Shown here: piece by piece, positions 10,647 through 23,004 of the stretch
Numbering within the stretch: the first letter of the stretch is position 1
Layout of the letters: every line of letters starts with the position of its first letter
From: Apus apus
Taxonomy: Eukaryota; Chordata; Aves; Apodiformes; Apodidae
NCBI RefSeq assembly: GCF_020740795.1
Contig: NC_067283.1
Coordinates: 46,635,869 to 46,699,868 of the forward strand
DNA: 64,000 nucleotides
Direction: 5' to 3'
The notes under the pieces: generated by a model
Told to the model about the DNA's origin: nothing
The model's database searches: none
What the model saw: the letters and a program-made list of their open reading frames with translations, nothing else
Program-made: the position numbers and the translations under genes

Positions 10647-11194
10647 GCCGGGGCCACCGCCCTCCCTCACCCCCCATCACCGGTACCGGGTGTGTTGGGA
10701 TGTCTGTCTGTGCGCTGTGTGTATGGGGGGGGGTCCTTCCCGCCCTCCTCCGCCGGGGAGCTGGGGGAGCCGCGGGGGGCCCGCCCTGCCCGGCCCCCTG
10801 CGGGCCCTCTTGGCTCCCTCGGGACGGAGGTGCTCGCCTTCGGCACGGGAAACCGCGGCCGGCTTGCACAGTGTTTAAAAAGTGCTCCTGACCGGGGTGG
10901 GTACGGGGAATGGGCTCCTGGTGGGGCTCCCGCCCGCAGGAGCAGCGGCTCCGGCGGCTCCCCCGGGGTGCGGGAAGTGGGGCGGGCGCGCCGTGACCGC
11001 GGTTGTTTGGCGGTGGGAGCTTTGGGGTCTGGGGTTTGAGTTCCTCTCGCTGCAGCCTCCTGCCACCTCAGCCCGGGAACCAGAAGTGCCTCCAAGCCTC
11101 CCCTCCATGGGCCCCCCCCTTTAGCTTTTGATCAGCGTGACGGAGCGGTACTTAACATTTAAAACAAAAATAAAGCCAAAGATGATCCCCCCTC

Positions 11195-11213
11195 AAAAAA
11201 AAAAAAAAAAAAA
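11195..11213 (+). repeat. A19 tract inside the CpG island
   Basis: Nineteen A residues are preceded by CCCCCCTC and followed by GAGGGGG, so the flanks are nearly perfect inverted arms. An AATAAA hexamer lies about 25 nt upstream in a short AT-rich stretch. It may be a retroposed poly(A) tail or a simple mononucleotide expansion. Confidence 0.85.
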
Positions 11214-11817
11214 GAGGGGGATGGGGACGCCTTCGACATGGTTCTCCCTCCCCGTCCCGCAGCCCGGCAGCGATGCCCGCCGGGTCCCCTCCCGCCGCCT
11301 TCCCGGGAAGGAAACTCCTGCCCGGGTTGGAGACCGTGCCGGGAACGGGACGGGACACCCCGGAGGGTTCGCTGAAGTGCCTTCCCCGCCCCGCAGCCCC
11401 GAGCCCCCTCCGGGAGCAGCAGGGACCCAGCCCCGCGCTCCGGCGTGGTCGTGCCCAGTTTGTGTCTCAAGTTGCACAACTTGGAGGCAGGCGAGCCCCG
11501 CAGGCTGCTTTTCCTTCCCCGGGAAGGCAGCCGGGCAGCCCGGCTTTCTTATCAGACACTGTGTCTCTCCTTGGAGCCACATGTGCTGTGCGGGGCGTGC
11601 GGAGGATGCGGGAGCGCCGGACGGGACCGGGACCGGGACCGTGCCGGAACAGCAGCTGATGGAGCCCTCCCAGGAAGGGCGCGGGGGTGTGTGCGAGTCC
11701 TGAAGTCCCAGGAGAAAGGACTCCTGAGGAGAGAGCTTCCCAATCTCGTCACCTCCCCGCCGGTGCTGCCCGTGGGCAGGCGGTGTGCTCCGCCTCACTT
11801 CTACCGGTGTGCCCCCT

Positions 11818-11842
11818 CCCGGCCCGGCCCGGCCCGGCCCGG
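11818..11842. repeat. (CCCGG)5 pentanucleotide repeat
   Basis: Five tandem copies of CCCGG lie in the distal half of the CpG island. It is a GC-rich microsatellite with no recognised function, and likely length-variable. Confidence 0.9.
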
Positions 11843-11969
11843 CTGCCCGGGTCCGGAGCGGTCGCTGCTCTTCCCGCGGCTGCCGGCAGAGGGCGCGGCG
11901 GCCCCGCGCGGCCGCTGCCTCCCCCTCCATCCTCCCGCCGCCTGCTCCGCTCGGGCCGAGGGGTGCGCT

Positions 11970-12476
11970 CGGTTCTGTGCCCCCGCGCTGCGAGAGGGAC
12001 GCGGAGGTGCTGGAACGAGTCCAGAGAGCAGCAGCCAAGCTGGTGGAAGGGGCTGGAGAACGGGTCTTGTGAGGAGAAGGGAAGGGAACTGGGATTGTTT
12101 AGTTTGGAGAAGAGCAGGCTGAGGGGAGACAGCGGTGTGGTTCTCCTCAGCTACCTGGAAGGAGGTTGCAGTGAGGTGGGTGTTGGCGTCTTCTCCCAAG
12201 CGAGTAGTGACAGGAGTAGAGGAAACGGCCTCAAGTTGTGCCAGGGGTCATTTAGGCTACATATTAGGAAGAGTTTGCTTACCAAAAGAGTGGTCAGGCA
12301 CTGGAATGGGCTGCCCAGGGAGGCGGTCACGTCACCATCCCTCGAGGTACTAAAAATTGTGTGGTTACGGCACTTCAGGACATGCTCTGTTGGGCGCAGA
12401 GGTTTTTTCTGGGTTGACGGTTGGACTCTGGTCTTAGGGGTCTCTTCCAACCACGACGATTCCGTGATTTCTGTGG
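11970..12476 (+). mobile_element. CR1 LINE 3' fragment abutting the CpG island
   Basis: This is a sense-oriented CR1 tail. Blocks visible in order are GAGGTGCTGGAACGAGTCCA, TTTAGTTTGGAGAAGAGCAG, CTACCTGGAAGGAGGTTGCA, GGCCTCAAGTTGTGCCAGGG, GGGCTGCCCAGGGAGGCGGT, TCTCTTCCAACCACGACGAT and a terminal TCCGTGATTTCTGTG. The left end merges with the CpG island, and CR1-like text is traceable back to about 11,970. Several CpGs remain (for example in GGCGGTCACGTCACC), unlike the decayed copies elsewhere. The reading frame is broken; no functional ORF2 remains. Confidence 0.88.
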
Positions 12477-15400
12477 GTGTTGCTGGCTACTGTGCCCTGC
12501 TGCTGCCTGGGTAGGTGAGGTTGGGAAGTGGCAGGGCTGGTGATATAGAGGCTTTCTCACCACCTTTTGGCTGGTAACCAAGGTGTTTGCTGGTGAATGG
12601 GCTACGCCGATGGAACTGCAGGCTGCTTTTCATCCCCCACGTTGGTGCTGACACTGGGCGAAGTTGCTATTCCAAGGCACTGAGAAAAAAAAAAAGGCAA
12701 AAAACCCCCCTACTTTGAAAACAGAAGAGTAAGTTGAAACAGATTTTCCAGGGAAAGAACACATTGAAATTGTTTTAGGATTACCTGTCCAAGTGCTAGT
12801 GCAATGGCTCTGTCTCTGGAAATAAAAACCTAACCAAACAAAACAACAAACAAACAAACAAACAAAACCCCTCAGTAATATTCCTGGTAATTCAGATTCA
12901 CTCTTTGCGTTTGGTGGGAAGAATGCTCACTGCTATTAGACTAATTAAATAGTCGACACTGAACTGTAGGTGCCTGGGAAAAGTATCACAATCTTTCTGG
13001 GAAGGTACGATATAATAACAGTTCTGGTAGAGTCACATCAAACTCTTGAGAAACTCACTGTAGATAATGAGCTCCTGAGGGACCAGCCCAAAGCTTAATA
13101 GAAGAGAAAGGCAGAGAGCTTACTAATACATGCATATGCATAATTCATATCACTGAGGTACAAATATAAATGCAGACATTTAAGGCTGATACATTTGCCT
13201 GGTTGAACAAATACACGCCATAGGAGTTCATTTATGTTGAGCCGGTTTGGAATGTCAGTTCAGTTATCCAGGACTGCACAAATGGAGTGAGAGGTAGAGT
13301 GCATGCTTGTGCATATTTGTAGCAGCCAAACTTACTCTTTGTGTTCATGAACATACAAAAAGGCAACAACATACAAAACCTGATAGAGAGGAGAGGAATG
13401 TTTGCTGGAAATAAGAGAATAATGTTTGCTGGAAAGTTACACACATAATTCTGTGGGACCTCTGTGCTTTTTTATAAGGTCATATACTAGGTTTTTTGCA
13501 GTACTTCTGAAAATTGGTCACATCACAGTTTTGCCGTGAGTGGGTCAGGAACTGAACAGTACAAGGAGAGGATGAAGTTTTTTGCCTCATTTATGTATGT
13601 GATCTCTAAACTGACTGCAAATGCCTGTTTGTTTTTCCTATTTAGCCATTGTAGTGTATGAAGAAATTCAGTGAAGCTACAGCATGGTGTCAAGTTGTTA
13701 AAGTCAGCAGTACTGCACTATGTATATATTTGGTTATAGACTTTTCAACACTGGCTTTCCCTCACTGTATTCCATAATACTAGCATGTACAGTCCTTGGA
13801 AACTGTTTTCTGACTTACTGATGTTTTCTCCAGTGAAAGTCTGAAGTTGTGTGCAAGTTCCAGTCCTTGATACATTTATGTTAATTAATGGCATTTTAGA
13901 ATTGTTTTGGGTGGAGATGAGACCACAAAGTTTGTTCAGCTTGAGCAATATGATAGCAGGACTCTGAGGTGAGTTGCCTGCAGTAACTTAGGCTGCATAT
14001 TACTGACTGATGTGACACAAAAAGGAAAGAATCAGGGCTTGATTTGTTGGGTTCCAGGACCAGTGCTTTCTTTGGTTGTTGACCCTAGACGTGCACCATG
14101 GATGTGCAGAGTGCTAACCACAGGAGGGCCTTGTGCTGCCATCTCAGGTGGGGTGAGAGATGCTGCTCTAATGTACGACTTCAGCCTTAGTTCACCAGGA
14201 AGGAAAGCACTTCAACTGCACCAGGGTTTGAGTGATGCTGCAAGTCTCTAAGTATAGATGCAAAACAGATATAAACCTAAAATGAACTGTGCATTGCAGC
14301 AAATGCTAATATAGATGCATCCGTAAGGTGGAAGCTGGATGATACCATTTGGACCAAATGCATGGATTGTAGATGTAAACCAGAGTCCTGAATATATTTT
14401 ATGACAGCATGTTGTTCTGCTGCTATTTGTGTGTGTGTTGATTCAGACTTCAAATTTTTGGTATTTTGGTTTTTTTCAGATATTTTGAATTTAGTAGTTT
14501 CTATCAAATTATCAAAATGTTTTCACTGTAGTCTCTTTTCACTGAATTTACATCCTACTTGGTAGGAAGATACACTCTGCTTAGAGTCAACCCAGAAACC
14601 TGAGGGAGAAATTTTGGTCCTGGGCAGTGTTGCCTGGAAGTATAAGGAGTTTGGGTCCTCTGCCTTAAGACTGCTGACCTCCTTTCACAGAGCAGTGCCT
14701 CAAACTAGTATCTTAGTAATGAAGAGATACCAGGCTAATGTACCAGACCTAAAGAAAAGATCCAGTAGAAGCAAATCAGCAGAGGTGCTGCTGAGGAAAT
14801 CTGCTTCAGAAGTGTTCTGGTATGAACCACATGCACTTGTCTTAGAATTACACATAATCCTGCAGTTGTGTGAAGAAGGAAAACAAGAGGAAAAGTTTCA
14901 TTTTCAGGGAGTAGGGTTGGATTGTTTAGAAAATTAGGTTTCAGCCTGTATCCCCTGGAATTCAGGCAGTTGGTATAGAAGTTCTATACAGATCAAGGGG
15001 AAAACTTACTTCAAATTTGGTTCCCTGTGGTTTTAAGAAGATATGGCAAAGTGGAACAGATTCAAATCCAGAGTCACTTTCTAGGAGACCACACAATCCG
15101 AAATCACTGGGGTTTTTGTATGGTTTTTGTTTGGCTTTTTTTCTCTTGACAGACCAAATTGATTCTCTGTGGAATTTGGTTATGTATTTTCCAAACTGAC
15201 CACAAGATAAAGGCTTTTGTACGAGTTGAAAACTGGGAAAGGAACTCAAGGTTCTAGAAAAAAATGAGCAAGATGTGAAGTTTTTGTTCCTAACAAGTTC
15301 TCTGTGATTTCAGCAGTACTTTGAGAGGTATGGTAGAGCTTGAAAATGTGGGAAGATAAAGGCCTGTGTTGACAAGCACGAAATAAAAGTACAGTAACTA

Positions 15401-18400
15401 GTTTCTCATGAAGAACAGGAAGTCTGTTTAATGCCTGCTTAGTGGAATGGTTTGGCATTTAGTACTCATCTTCCTTTTCCTTTATTGTCTGTGACATACC
15501 TGTGTTAGTCTGCCATGGATGTTTCAACTAAAAATGAATGAAAACAAATAGGATATAAAGATTAAGAGTTATGCATCGATGCAGGAGGGAGAGAATTAGA
15601 CGTAGTGCTAGCTGTGCCTAAAGCATGTGAATTTGTTCCTAGCACTGTGCTTCTAATCCCTTCTCCTGTGAAGTATTTAAGTACATGGTTAAACCCCTGC
15701 ATATGTCCAGAGAGGGATGACATAGCTTTAAAAAAGTCCCTAAATGTTCTGTCCTAACAGACCACTTGTTCTTTGAACTCATTCTTTGCTGTTTTGAGAC
15801 CTCAGGGCTGTGATGTATCAGATTTTTTTCACATTTTAATGTCTAAAATGCAAAATTTCACTCAGCTTGTTGTTACTTTAGATACATGTCACGAACCTCA
15901 GGGGAGTACTTGCTCTTCAGAGGAGAGGTTTGAAACAGACCTTGTGTTGTCCGCCATTCATACTTTAAGTACCTGCTTCATCAGATACTCTCTGCTGAGT
16001 AGCTGTAATAGCACTCCTGTCTATGAAACTAAAGTACATAGTAACAAGTACTGGAATTTGTTTCACATGGATGGGATTGTTAATTTTTTAAAATAATTTA
16101 CCTTATTCAATAATTAATATTTATGTAGAAGTAACCAGTACAACACACTTCAATGTATATATTAGTTACATTTATTATTAAAATAGCCTAGTATGGAAAG
16201 GAAATACATCATACCTTTCAAAATACTTTATACTTTTCAGATGTCCACTCCACATCACTGCTTGGATTAGAAGTGTCTTTTCCACTGTGTGGCAAGAACA
16301 GAATCCTGTAGGAGAAACTGTTTGCTCTACAGTCCTCTCCTGTGAAAGGGGAATGTCTCACTAATCAACATTTGTCAAACAGTTTAAAATCCCCAAAAGG
16401 AAATTCTATAACTGACAGGTATGACGTATTACCAGGTTGTGCTTCAAGCATTTGCATGTTTTCACCTATGCTAAAACCAGAATCAGAATTTAAAAATAGC
16501 AAAGTAATTTGAGACTAGCCAGACTGTACATCCAAGAAGGTTTTTTTTAGTGTCCTTCAGAAGAGATAGGGGCTTTCTGTTCGAGACATGAGTGGATAGG
16601 ACAGCTGGAGTCTTGTTATTTCACTTCTTCTATTAAATTACACTTTGTAATATGGAAGGAAACTGAATTAACCTGGGTGCAAAATATGAATTGTTATTCT
16701 GACAATTCTTATTTAAATGGAAATGCCAGAAATGTTTGCGGAAGCTGTAGATGCTCCAGAGCTGTTTTGAATGGCTGGAATGGAATGAAAAACAATGGTG
16801 ATCTTTGGACAACAGCTTGGGCTGCATTGCAGCCAGCCGATGGAAGGAATTTGGTATAAGGATGTTGTAAAGAAGATACTTGGAGATCCTAGGGATTGCC
16901 CGCTGGATTAGGTCAATATTCCTCAGGTTTGACAAGGCTGGTCCTTTACTGATTTCTCAGCAATATTGCATGGATGTGTGAGAGGAGTGTTACCTGCCAT
17001 GTGGCAGGAAAAAAAGCGTTACCCAGGAGGCACCTTAGTCTAACACTTAACATTCTGTGGCCTGGTATTTCCACACTCAGAAACACCTACCTCTGTGACC
17101 ACCGTAACTGAATTACAGCCTCTAGCAGGTCCAATTGATTCAATCTGTTCAACTTATTTAAAGGCTGAGGAAAAAGACACAGTTAACTCAGAGCTCTACT
17201 TTAAATACTGCTCAGTTGTCCCTTAGTGGGTGAGTCTTCCTGTAAAAAAGCAGAAGGACACTATTAAATTAAGATATTTTCATGAATTATTAGTTAGAAA
17301 TGCATTTTGAAAGCACTGGGAATTATGAACACACATGATAGAAAAGACTTATCACCCCAACAGAATAGCTAAATCTAAGGGGGATAATTCTTTGGAAGCA
17401 GACAAATCTTGATATATGCTACTCACTTTTTATTGTTTCTAGCTGTCTCCAAATTAGGATTTTCGAAATAAAAAAGATTGACTGTCTTCAGAGTAGAGTC
17501 TGGAATTACTTCAAACCAGCTGTTAACACAGTGCTGTGTGTCATGAAAGACACAGTATTATGAGGCATTTTTAAAAGTATGTTTTCAGGTTGACTTTCTA
17601 AAATTAACAAAGACTAATAATTGTGATTGTTCTGCATAGTAACAGTGTCTTAGGTTCACTGTTTGATAATACAAATATGTATGTTATATATGCAGTAATG
17701 AAAAGGCACTCTGAACTAGGCAGGTGTGTGAAACAGAGGGGCACTATAGTGACTGTATTTCCTTTTCCTTTGTGTATTTCTACTCAAAGTATTGTAATGG
17801 AAATGCACACTGCTTCGTTTTATTTTCTGATGATGTTCCTTCCTCCCTTTACTTCGTCATCGTCTGAAATCCAGGCTGAAAGAGCATGTCTGCCACTCGG
17901 ATGCAGTGAGTAAAATACCTTCATCATTAAGTCAGTGGATGATGCTTTCTGTATAACCTGGGTCAAAAAGGAGGCCAAGGGAAGTGTGGACTGTGAGGAG
18001 TTCCAGTTCCAAAGCTTAAGCAGTGTGTGAGGATGAAGTAGTGAGACTGGAGAGGTGAGTCCAGGGAGAAGGTAAGTGCTGTGGGGAGCAGGCTGCTGGA
18101 GGTGGACTGAGCTAAGAGCATTAGGAACCTGCTGATTTGTGTTTAAGAGAAGCAGACTGGATGTCTTAAGGCCTAGTTGTACCCCCTGTATCCCCCCCAA
18201 CTGACTGATGGTGGTGGTTGCCTGCATGGTGACGTGTTCAGTTTCTTTGGTTTTTGGCATTCAGTGATGTGCTCCACATGCAGCTGTTCACGAGGACGCT
18301 GGGGTTCCCAGAGTGACCTCTCTGGGGGTGCAGTTGTACAAGGATGTTCACTGGGAGATGATGCCAGTGGGAGGACAGCCAAGCTGTACACATTGTCCTC

Positions 18401-21400
18401 TTGTTCTGGCAATGCAATAGAGCATTCAGTGTTTGGGTGTGCATAGGCTCTGCTAAGTGCTTGTTTTCTACTTGATCAGGATAATCCATACCTGAAATAT
18501 TCATCAGTGTCCACGTAGTGTTGGGCCTGAAAATGCTCTTGTTAACATACCACTAATTGCAACAGATGGGTTTGCATTCTGTGACATTCTTCTCATAGAA
18601 AAGTTCAGGTCATTAACAATATACTCTCAAATCCTTCTTTGCATCCAGTAAAAAGGTGTTAAATCTCAGGTTTGGAGAGGAGGAAAAATGTCAAGTTGGT
18701 TACTAGTATATCAGAAATGGTGTTATCATCTCCAGCCATAAATCATATGATGATAATCTGTTTGATAAAGACATTTTGAAGTGGAATCAGTCACCAAATC
18801 CTAGAATACTACTAAACACAAGGTCCACACTTCAGATTAATCAATATGTAATACTTCAGGCATACTTTAACATAGTAAAGAGATTAATTCAGGTTAGTTT
18901 TTTGGTTTTGTCTTAAAACTCTTCTCTCAGAAGAGTCTGAGTCACTATCTTGAATATATTCAAGGCCAATCCTTTCATTTTTTTAAGTAATGCTATTAGG
19001 ATAATTACTAGAAGTGCACAATTAAATTCAAATGTACATCTTAATATATTTATTATTTGCATTTGTGAGAGGGAATAACTCCTGGAAAATTATTTATCTG
19101 GTGAATATTCACCTTTTTATATTTTCATTACTAACCAAAAGAAAAAAGCAAGGAAGAATTCATATGACCAACAGAAATTAATCATGTTTCATTAGAATCC
19201 TTGATAGAAGAAACAATGCCTGAGTGCAGAGAGCCAGGATTTGCACCTGAAGGCAGAAGCAGGTTGCATTTCTCTGATTTGAGCCCAAGGAGCAGCTTTC
19301 TAACCCCAGAGGAAAAAGAGGCTGACAGCAGCTGGTATGGTGTTCCTCAGTGGAGTTAATGACTAAGCAGGGTCACTGATGCCTTCTGTACTACCTGTAT
19401 TGTCAGGATAGCAGCAGCCACAGTACCACAGATCTTTCTCAGCTGCTCTGTTGAGTAGCCAAAGTATGTACTATTTTATGCTAGCTTTTTAATTATTTTT
19501 TTTCAAAATTTTTATTTCTAGTGTAATTTGTATATAAGACTTGACCATACTTTGACTTAAGGGCCAAATCCTGCTCCTCTAAAATACTGGCAGATAGAAA
19601 TTTTCATTAAGGCTAAGCAGCAGTGTGCACATATTTGTGGGTGTGCAGGAAAGTGGTAACTGAGCTTTCCTTAGCACCGTGTTTTCTTCCCAGTCCACGA
19701 GAGCGCTCATGGTGCCGATTCTTTCCCCATCCTTTAATTTTTTCATCTTAAGCAGCATATTTGTATGAATGTTTTTTCCATGCCAAAAGAGATTTTAATT
19801 TATACAGAGGACAAGATATTTAACATTAAAATGCACTGGAAAGGTTAATAGAAATGAGAATTTTTTTGAGCAGGTTGCTAGTTTACAGACTCTGCAGTGT
19901 TTGGCATGAAATATTTTGGTCAAAACAAAAGGAAAGGAAAAATCCTCAACTGGACTTTATTGCTACTAATATTTTACCCTGTTGAGGCTTGCTACTACAT
20001 GGCTAGAGTAAGTTATTTTTAAGAATGCCCCAGTGAATTAGAGGCCTGCAAGCCATTTACTGCAGTGTTGGGACTTTGATGCTGATGGCTGATTGAAGAT
20101 GGATCCAAGGCTTCTGAATCTTCAGGTTCCTGAACATTGTTGCCTGATTTGGTTTATCACACTGTTAAAAATTAAAATAGGTCTAATATAAAACCCTACC
20201 TCTATAGGCATTCTTAAACTTGGAGGTATTTTAAATACTGACAATTTGCAACATGCTTTATGAAAGGATGCACACAAACCTGGAGTTTGAGTAACAGGTA
20301 TTCCGAAAGGGATTGCATTGTGACTGCATTGTCTCTGAAGCTGTTTACACAGTGGAATAGTCGTTTTAGTATTGAAAATAGTGAAAAAGAGGTGTTGGCT
20401 CTGCTTTGTGTCTCCACCAGGAAGCCACGATACCAGAAGAAGTATGGGACATTAATAGCCTTTTTGTATACTGATGTTGCAGTGTGTGTTTGCAGTTCAT
20501 CACTCTTTGCTGTTTACAAGTTTTGCTGGACTTTTGGCTGTGTCTATTCTTCCGTACCCCTGAGGACACTTACTGTTAAGATGGATTTAGGATGTTTTTT
20601 CCCCAAGTACAAAATTGTACAAGAAAAACAAACATTCAATATTCAGAAGACACAAGGAACTGAAAGACGTTCTTCTAACAGTAATAATTTCTTGGGAAGG
20701 CAGATGCAGTGCAAATAGCATCATGCATTATGCATTTTGTCTAATACACTGCTCAATATCAAGGAAGGAAATCGATGGGGTGTTTCGTTATGCCATTTTA
20801 GGAACAAACCTGAGCATGTGTCCTACTCAACTGGTTAGCTGTAAGACCTTACACTGCAAGGAATATACAGTCATATGCATTTCTAAAGGTCACTAAAAGC
20901 TGTAGATGTTGTAGATGTCCTTGGAAGATTATGAGCCACAGAAAAAATCTTTATGTCTCTAAATTATCTGTGCTCACAATGGCTTTAGTACATTTTTCCA
21001 CAGCTTTTTGTGATAGACCTCTCATTTTCCTTTTGCTTTTGTAACAGCTCTGGTGTTAGCCCTGAACCTTTTCTGAAGTTGAATGTAATGGGCTTTTTTC
21101 ACCTTTTTCTTGGTTGCTTGACTTGCCTGGTTAACTTTTTTTAAAGGGAAAAATGACAAATAGTTTGATGTCATTACCTAACACAGTGAAATGTACTAAG
21201 TGGGAGAAAAATAAGAGGAAGATTTTCATAGATCAGTTTGATTTTGTTTGCTAGTCCAAACATGATTAAGCCAGCTAGGGCTTATTCTTTTTCTCTCAGA
21301 AAAGCAGTAAATTATCTTCCTTTAGTCTTGCATAGTTATTTTCTGTCAGTGAACAGAATTTTGCCTTGTCCCTAGGACAGGCTACAAAACCTAACACTTG

Positions 21401-21998
21401 ACTGTGCTCTCCATCCTTAGCTTAATGTATCTGGAAATTATTTACAAGTAAAGTTTTAAGAAGAATAGGTATTACTGCCACATCCAGACTATGTATAATC
21501 TTGGCACATAAAAGTTTGTATAACATCTGCCATTGTTATTTCCCCTTCTTACTGTCCTTCAAAATATGAACATTCCTTCATGGCTTTGAGATGAATGCAT
21601 ACATAGAAGTGGGATAAGGACTTCAGATGCCAAGCTATGGAAGACGTCTGCCACCTCTGAGAAGCAGAAAATTCAAAAAGCATCCTTGTCCTTTTATACT
21701 GCATTGTTCTTATGCTCAGATCAACACAATGCTGACTTCAGGTGTCTTTCTCCACTTTCTGGTTGCTGCAGATTGCCTTCTTTGCAAGCTGTGTACAGAA
21801 GATGTCTCGGAGCATTTTAGGTTCAGTTCCAGGAGCCAGTAACCTTTTAGGCAAACAATGTTTTGAAGTATAACGTTTAGTTATTTGAGTCAGTTGTTAC
21901 TGGGTTGGTTCATTGAACTAGGCTGGTGTCAAAAGATGACAGCAGGGTCATTTAGAAGTTTAGTTAATACAAGATTTTTTGCTTTGCCATCCACACAG
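12477..21998. other. Intergenic sequence upstream of CCK; no gene recognised
   Basis: Apart from a (CAAA)n tract at about 12,840-12,868 I recognise no repeat family, RNA gene or coding exon. Short open frames up to 152 codons (20,260-20,718 plus) lack recognisable domains or codon-use signs of coding. The sequence is AT-rich with stops in all frames. Confidence 0.5.
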
Positions 21999-23004
21999 TG
22001 TCGTGGTTTGGGCCCAACACAACAAAAGAACATCCACATGGACGCTCACTCAACTCCCCGCAGCCCCCACACACACACTGAGGAGGACAAAGCTCATGGG
22101 TCAAGACAAAGGACAAGGAGGGTTCTTCACTGATTAAGGTCCCAGGCAAAACAGACTCAACTTGGGGAAAAAATAATAATTTCACACTGATCAAACACAG
22201 ACAGGACACAGACAACACCCAGAGCAGGGCTTGCATATGTCCCCCCACCCCTCCCTTCTTCCTGGGCCCAAATCACTTTGTTCCCGGTTTCTTTCCCTCC
22301 TTCCCCCCAGCAGCACAGGGGGACAGGGGATGGGGTTTAGAGTCACTTCACAGGCTGCTGGTTCCTGCTGCTCCTTCCTCCTCAGGAAGGAGGATTCCTT
22401 ACAGTCCTTCCCTGCTTCCCCATGGGGTCCCTCCCATGGGAGAGAGTCCTCCACGAACCTCTCCTTCATGAGTCCTTCCCACAAAGTCCGGAGCTGCTCC
22501 AGCCTGGGCTTCCCACAGAGTCAAACTCCCCTGGCCTGGGGTCTTCCAAAACCGCATGATCAGAGTCCCCTGGCAGCAAATCCTCTGGCCACAAAATCCA
22601 AGTCCACTGGCCAAGTTCACCCCTCCTGGCACCTTCAGGGAATGTTCCACCACGTTCCTCCACGAGTGCAGGGGCACAGCTGCCATCTCGCCATGGGTTG
22701 CAGGGAAACTTCTGCTCGGGCACCTTCTTCCCCTTCTTTATCACTAACCACCAGCACTGCTCTCCTTCCCCAGCACCACTCTCCTCCAGCACAGCTCTTC
22801 TCCCCTCAAGTGCCTCTCTGCTCAGGTGTTATAGCTGTTTTTTCATATGTTAATTGCTGGGGTGCATCTGTTGTGCATCTGTTGTCCCTCTAGTGGATCT
22901 TTGGCTGGTTTTTGAAAGCTGGAGGAGTTCCTCAGCTTCTTACCGAAGCCATGCCTGGGGTCCTTCCCCTGCTACCAAAAAAAACACCAAACCAAACCAG
23001 GACA
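21999..23004 (-). mobile_element. Solo endogenous-retrovirus LTR (ERVL-like)
   Basis: This is a 1,006-bp unit with terminal inverted repeats: TGTCGTGGTTTGG on the left and CCAAACCAGGACA on the right, 12 of 13 complementary. It is flanked on both sides by CACAG (21,994-21,998 and 23,005-23,009), a 5-bp target duplication as made by ERVL-type elements. The TGTCCTGGTTTGG start reads on the minus strand, setting the orientation. No gag, pol or env sequence adjoins it, so it is a solo LTR left by LTR-LTR recombination. Long open frames within it (for example 22,231-22,893) are artefacts. The near-perfect ends suggest moderate age. Confidence 0.88.

Larger units (their letters stand above)
10230..12020. 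promoter_or_regulatory. CpG island over the CCK promoter
   Basis: Sequence here is strikingly GC-rich with frequent CG dinucleotides, in contrast to the AT-rich, CpG-poor DNA on both sides. It consists of two CpG-dense blocks, about 10,240-11,110 and 11,220-12,020, separated by an AT-rich stretch holding an A19 tract. The CCK TATA and CRE motifs lie in the first block. Many long open frames in both strands here are by-products of low stop-codon frequency in GC-rich DNA; none shows recognisable protein homology. The second block might be a separate promoter, but I recognise no exon in it. Confidence 0.85.

Noticed and set aside
11193..12038. 281-codon minus-strand open frame, plus several overlapping plus-strand frames up to 275 codons, in and next to the CpG island
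   Set aside because: GC-rich DNA has few stop codons. The frames overlap on both strands, run through an A19 tract and CR1 sequence, and show proline/arginine/glycine-rich low-complexity text with no domain.
20260..20718. 152-codon plus-strand open frame
   Set aside because: There is no recognisable domain, signal sequence or splice context. It sits in AT-rich non-coding DNA where one such frame is expected by chance.
22231..22893. 220-codon plus-strand open frame
   Set aside because: It lies wholly inside the solo LTR, antisense to it, and has no homology to proteins.
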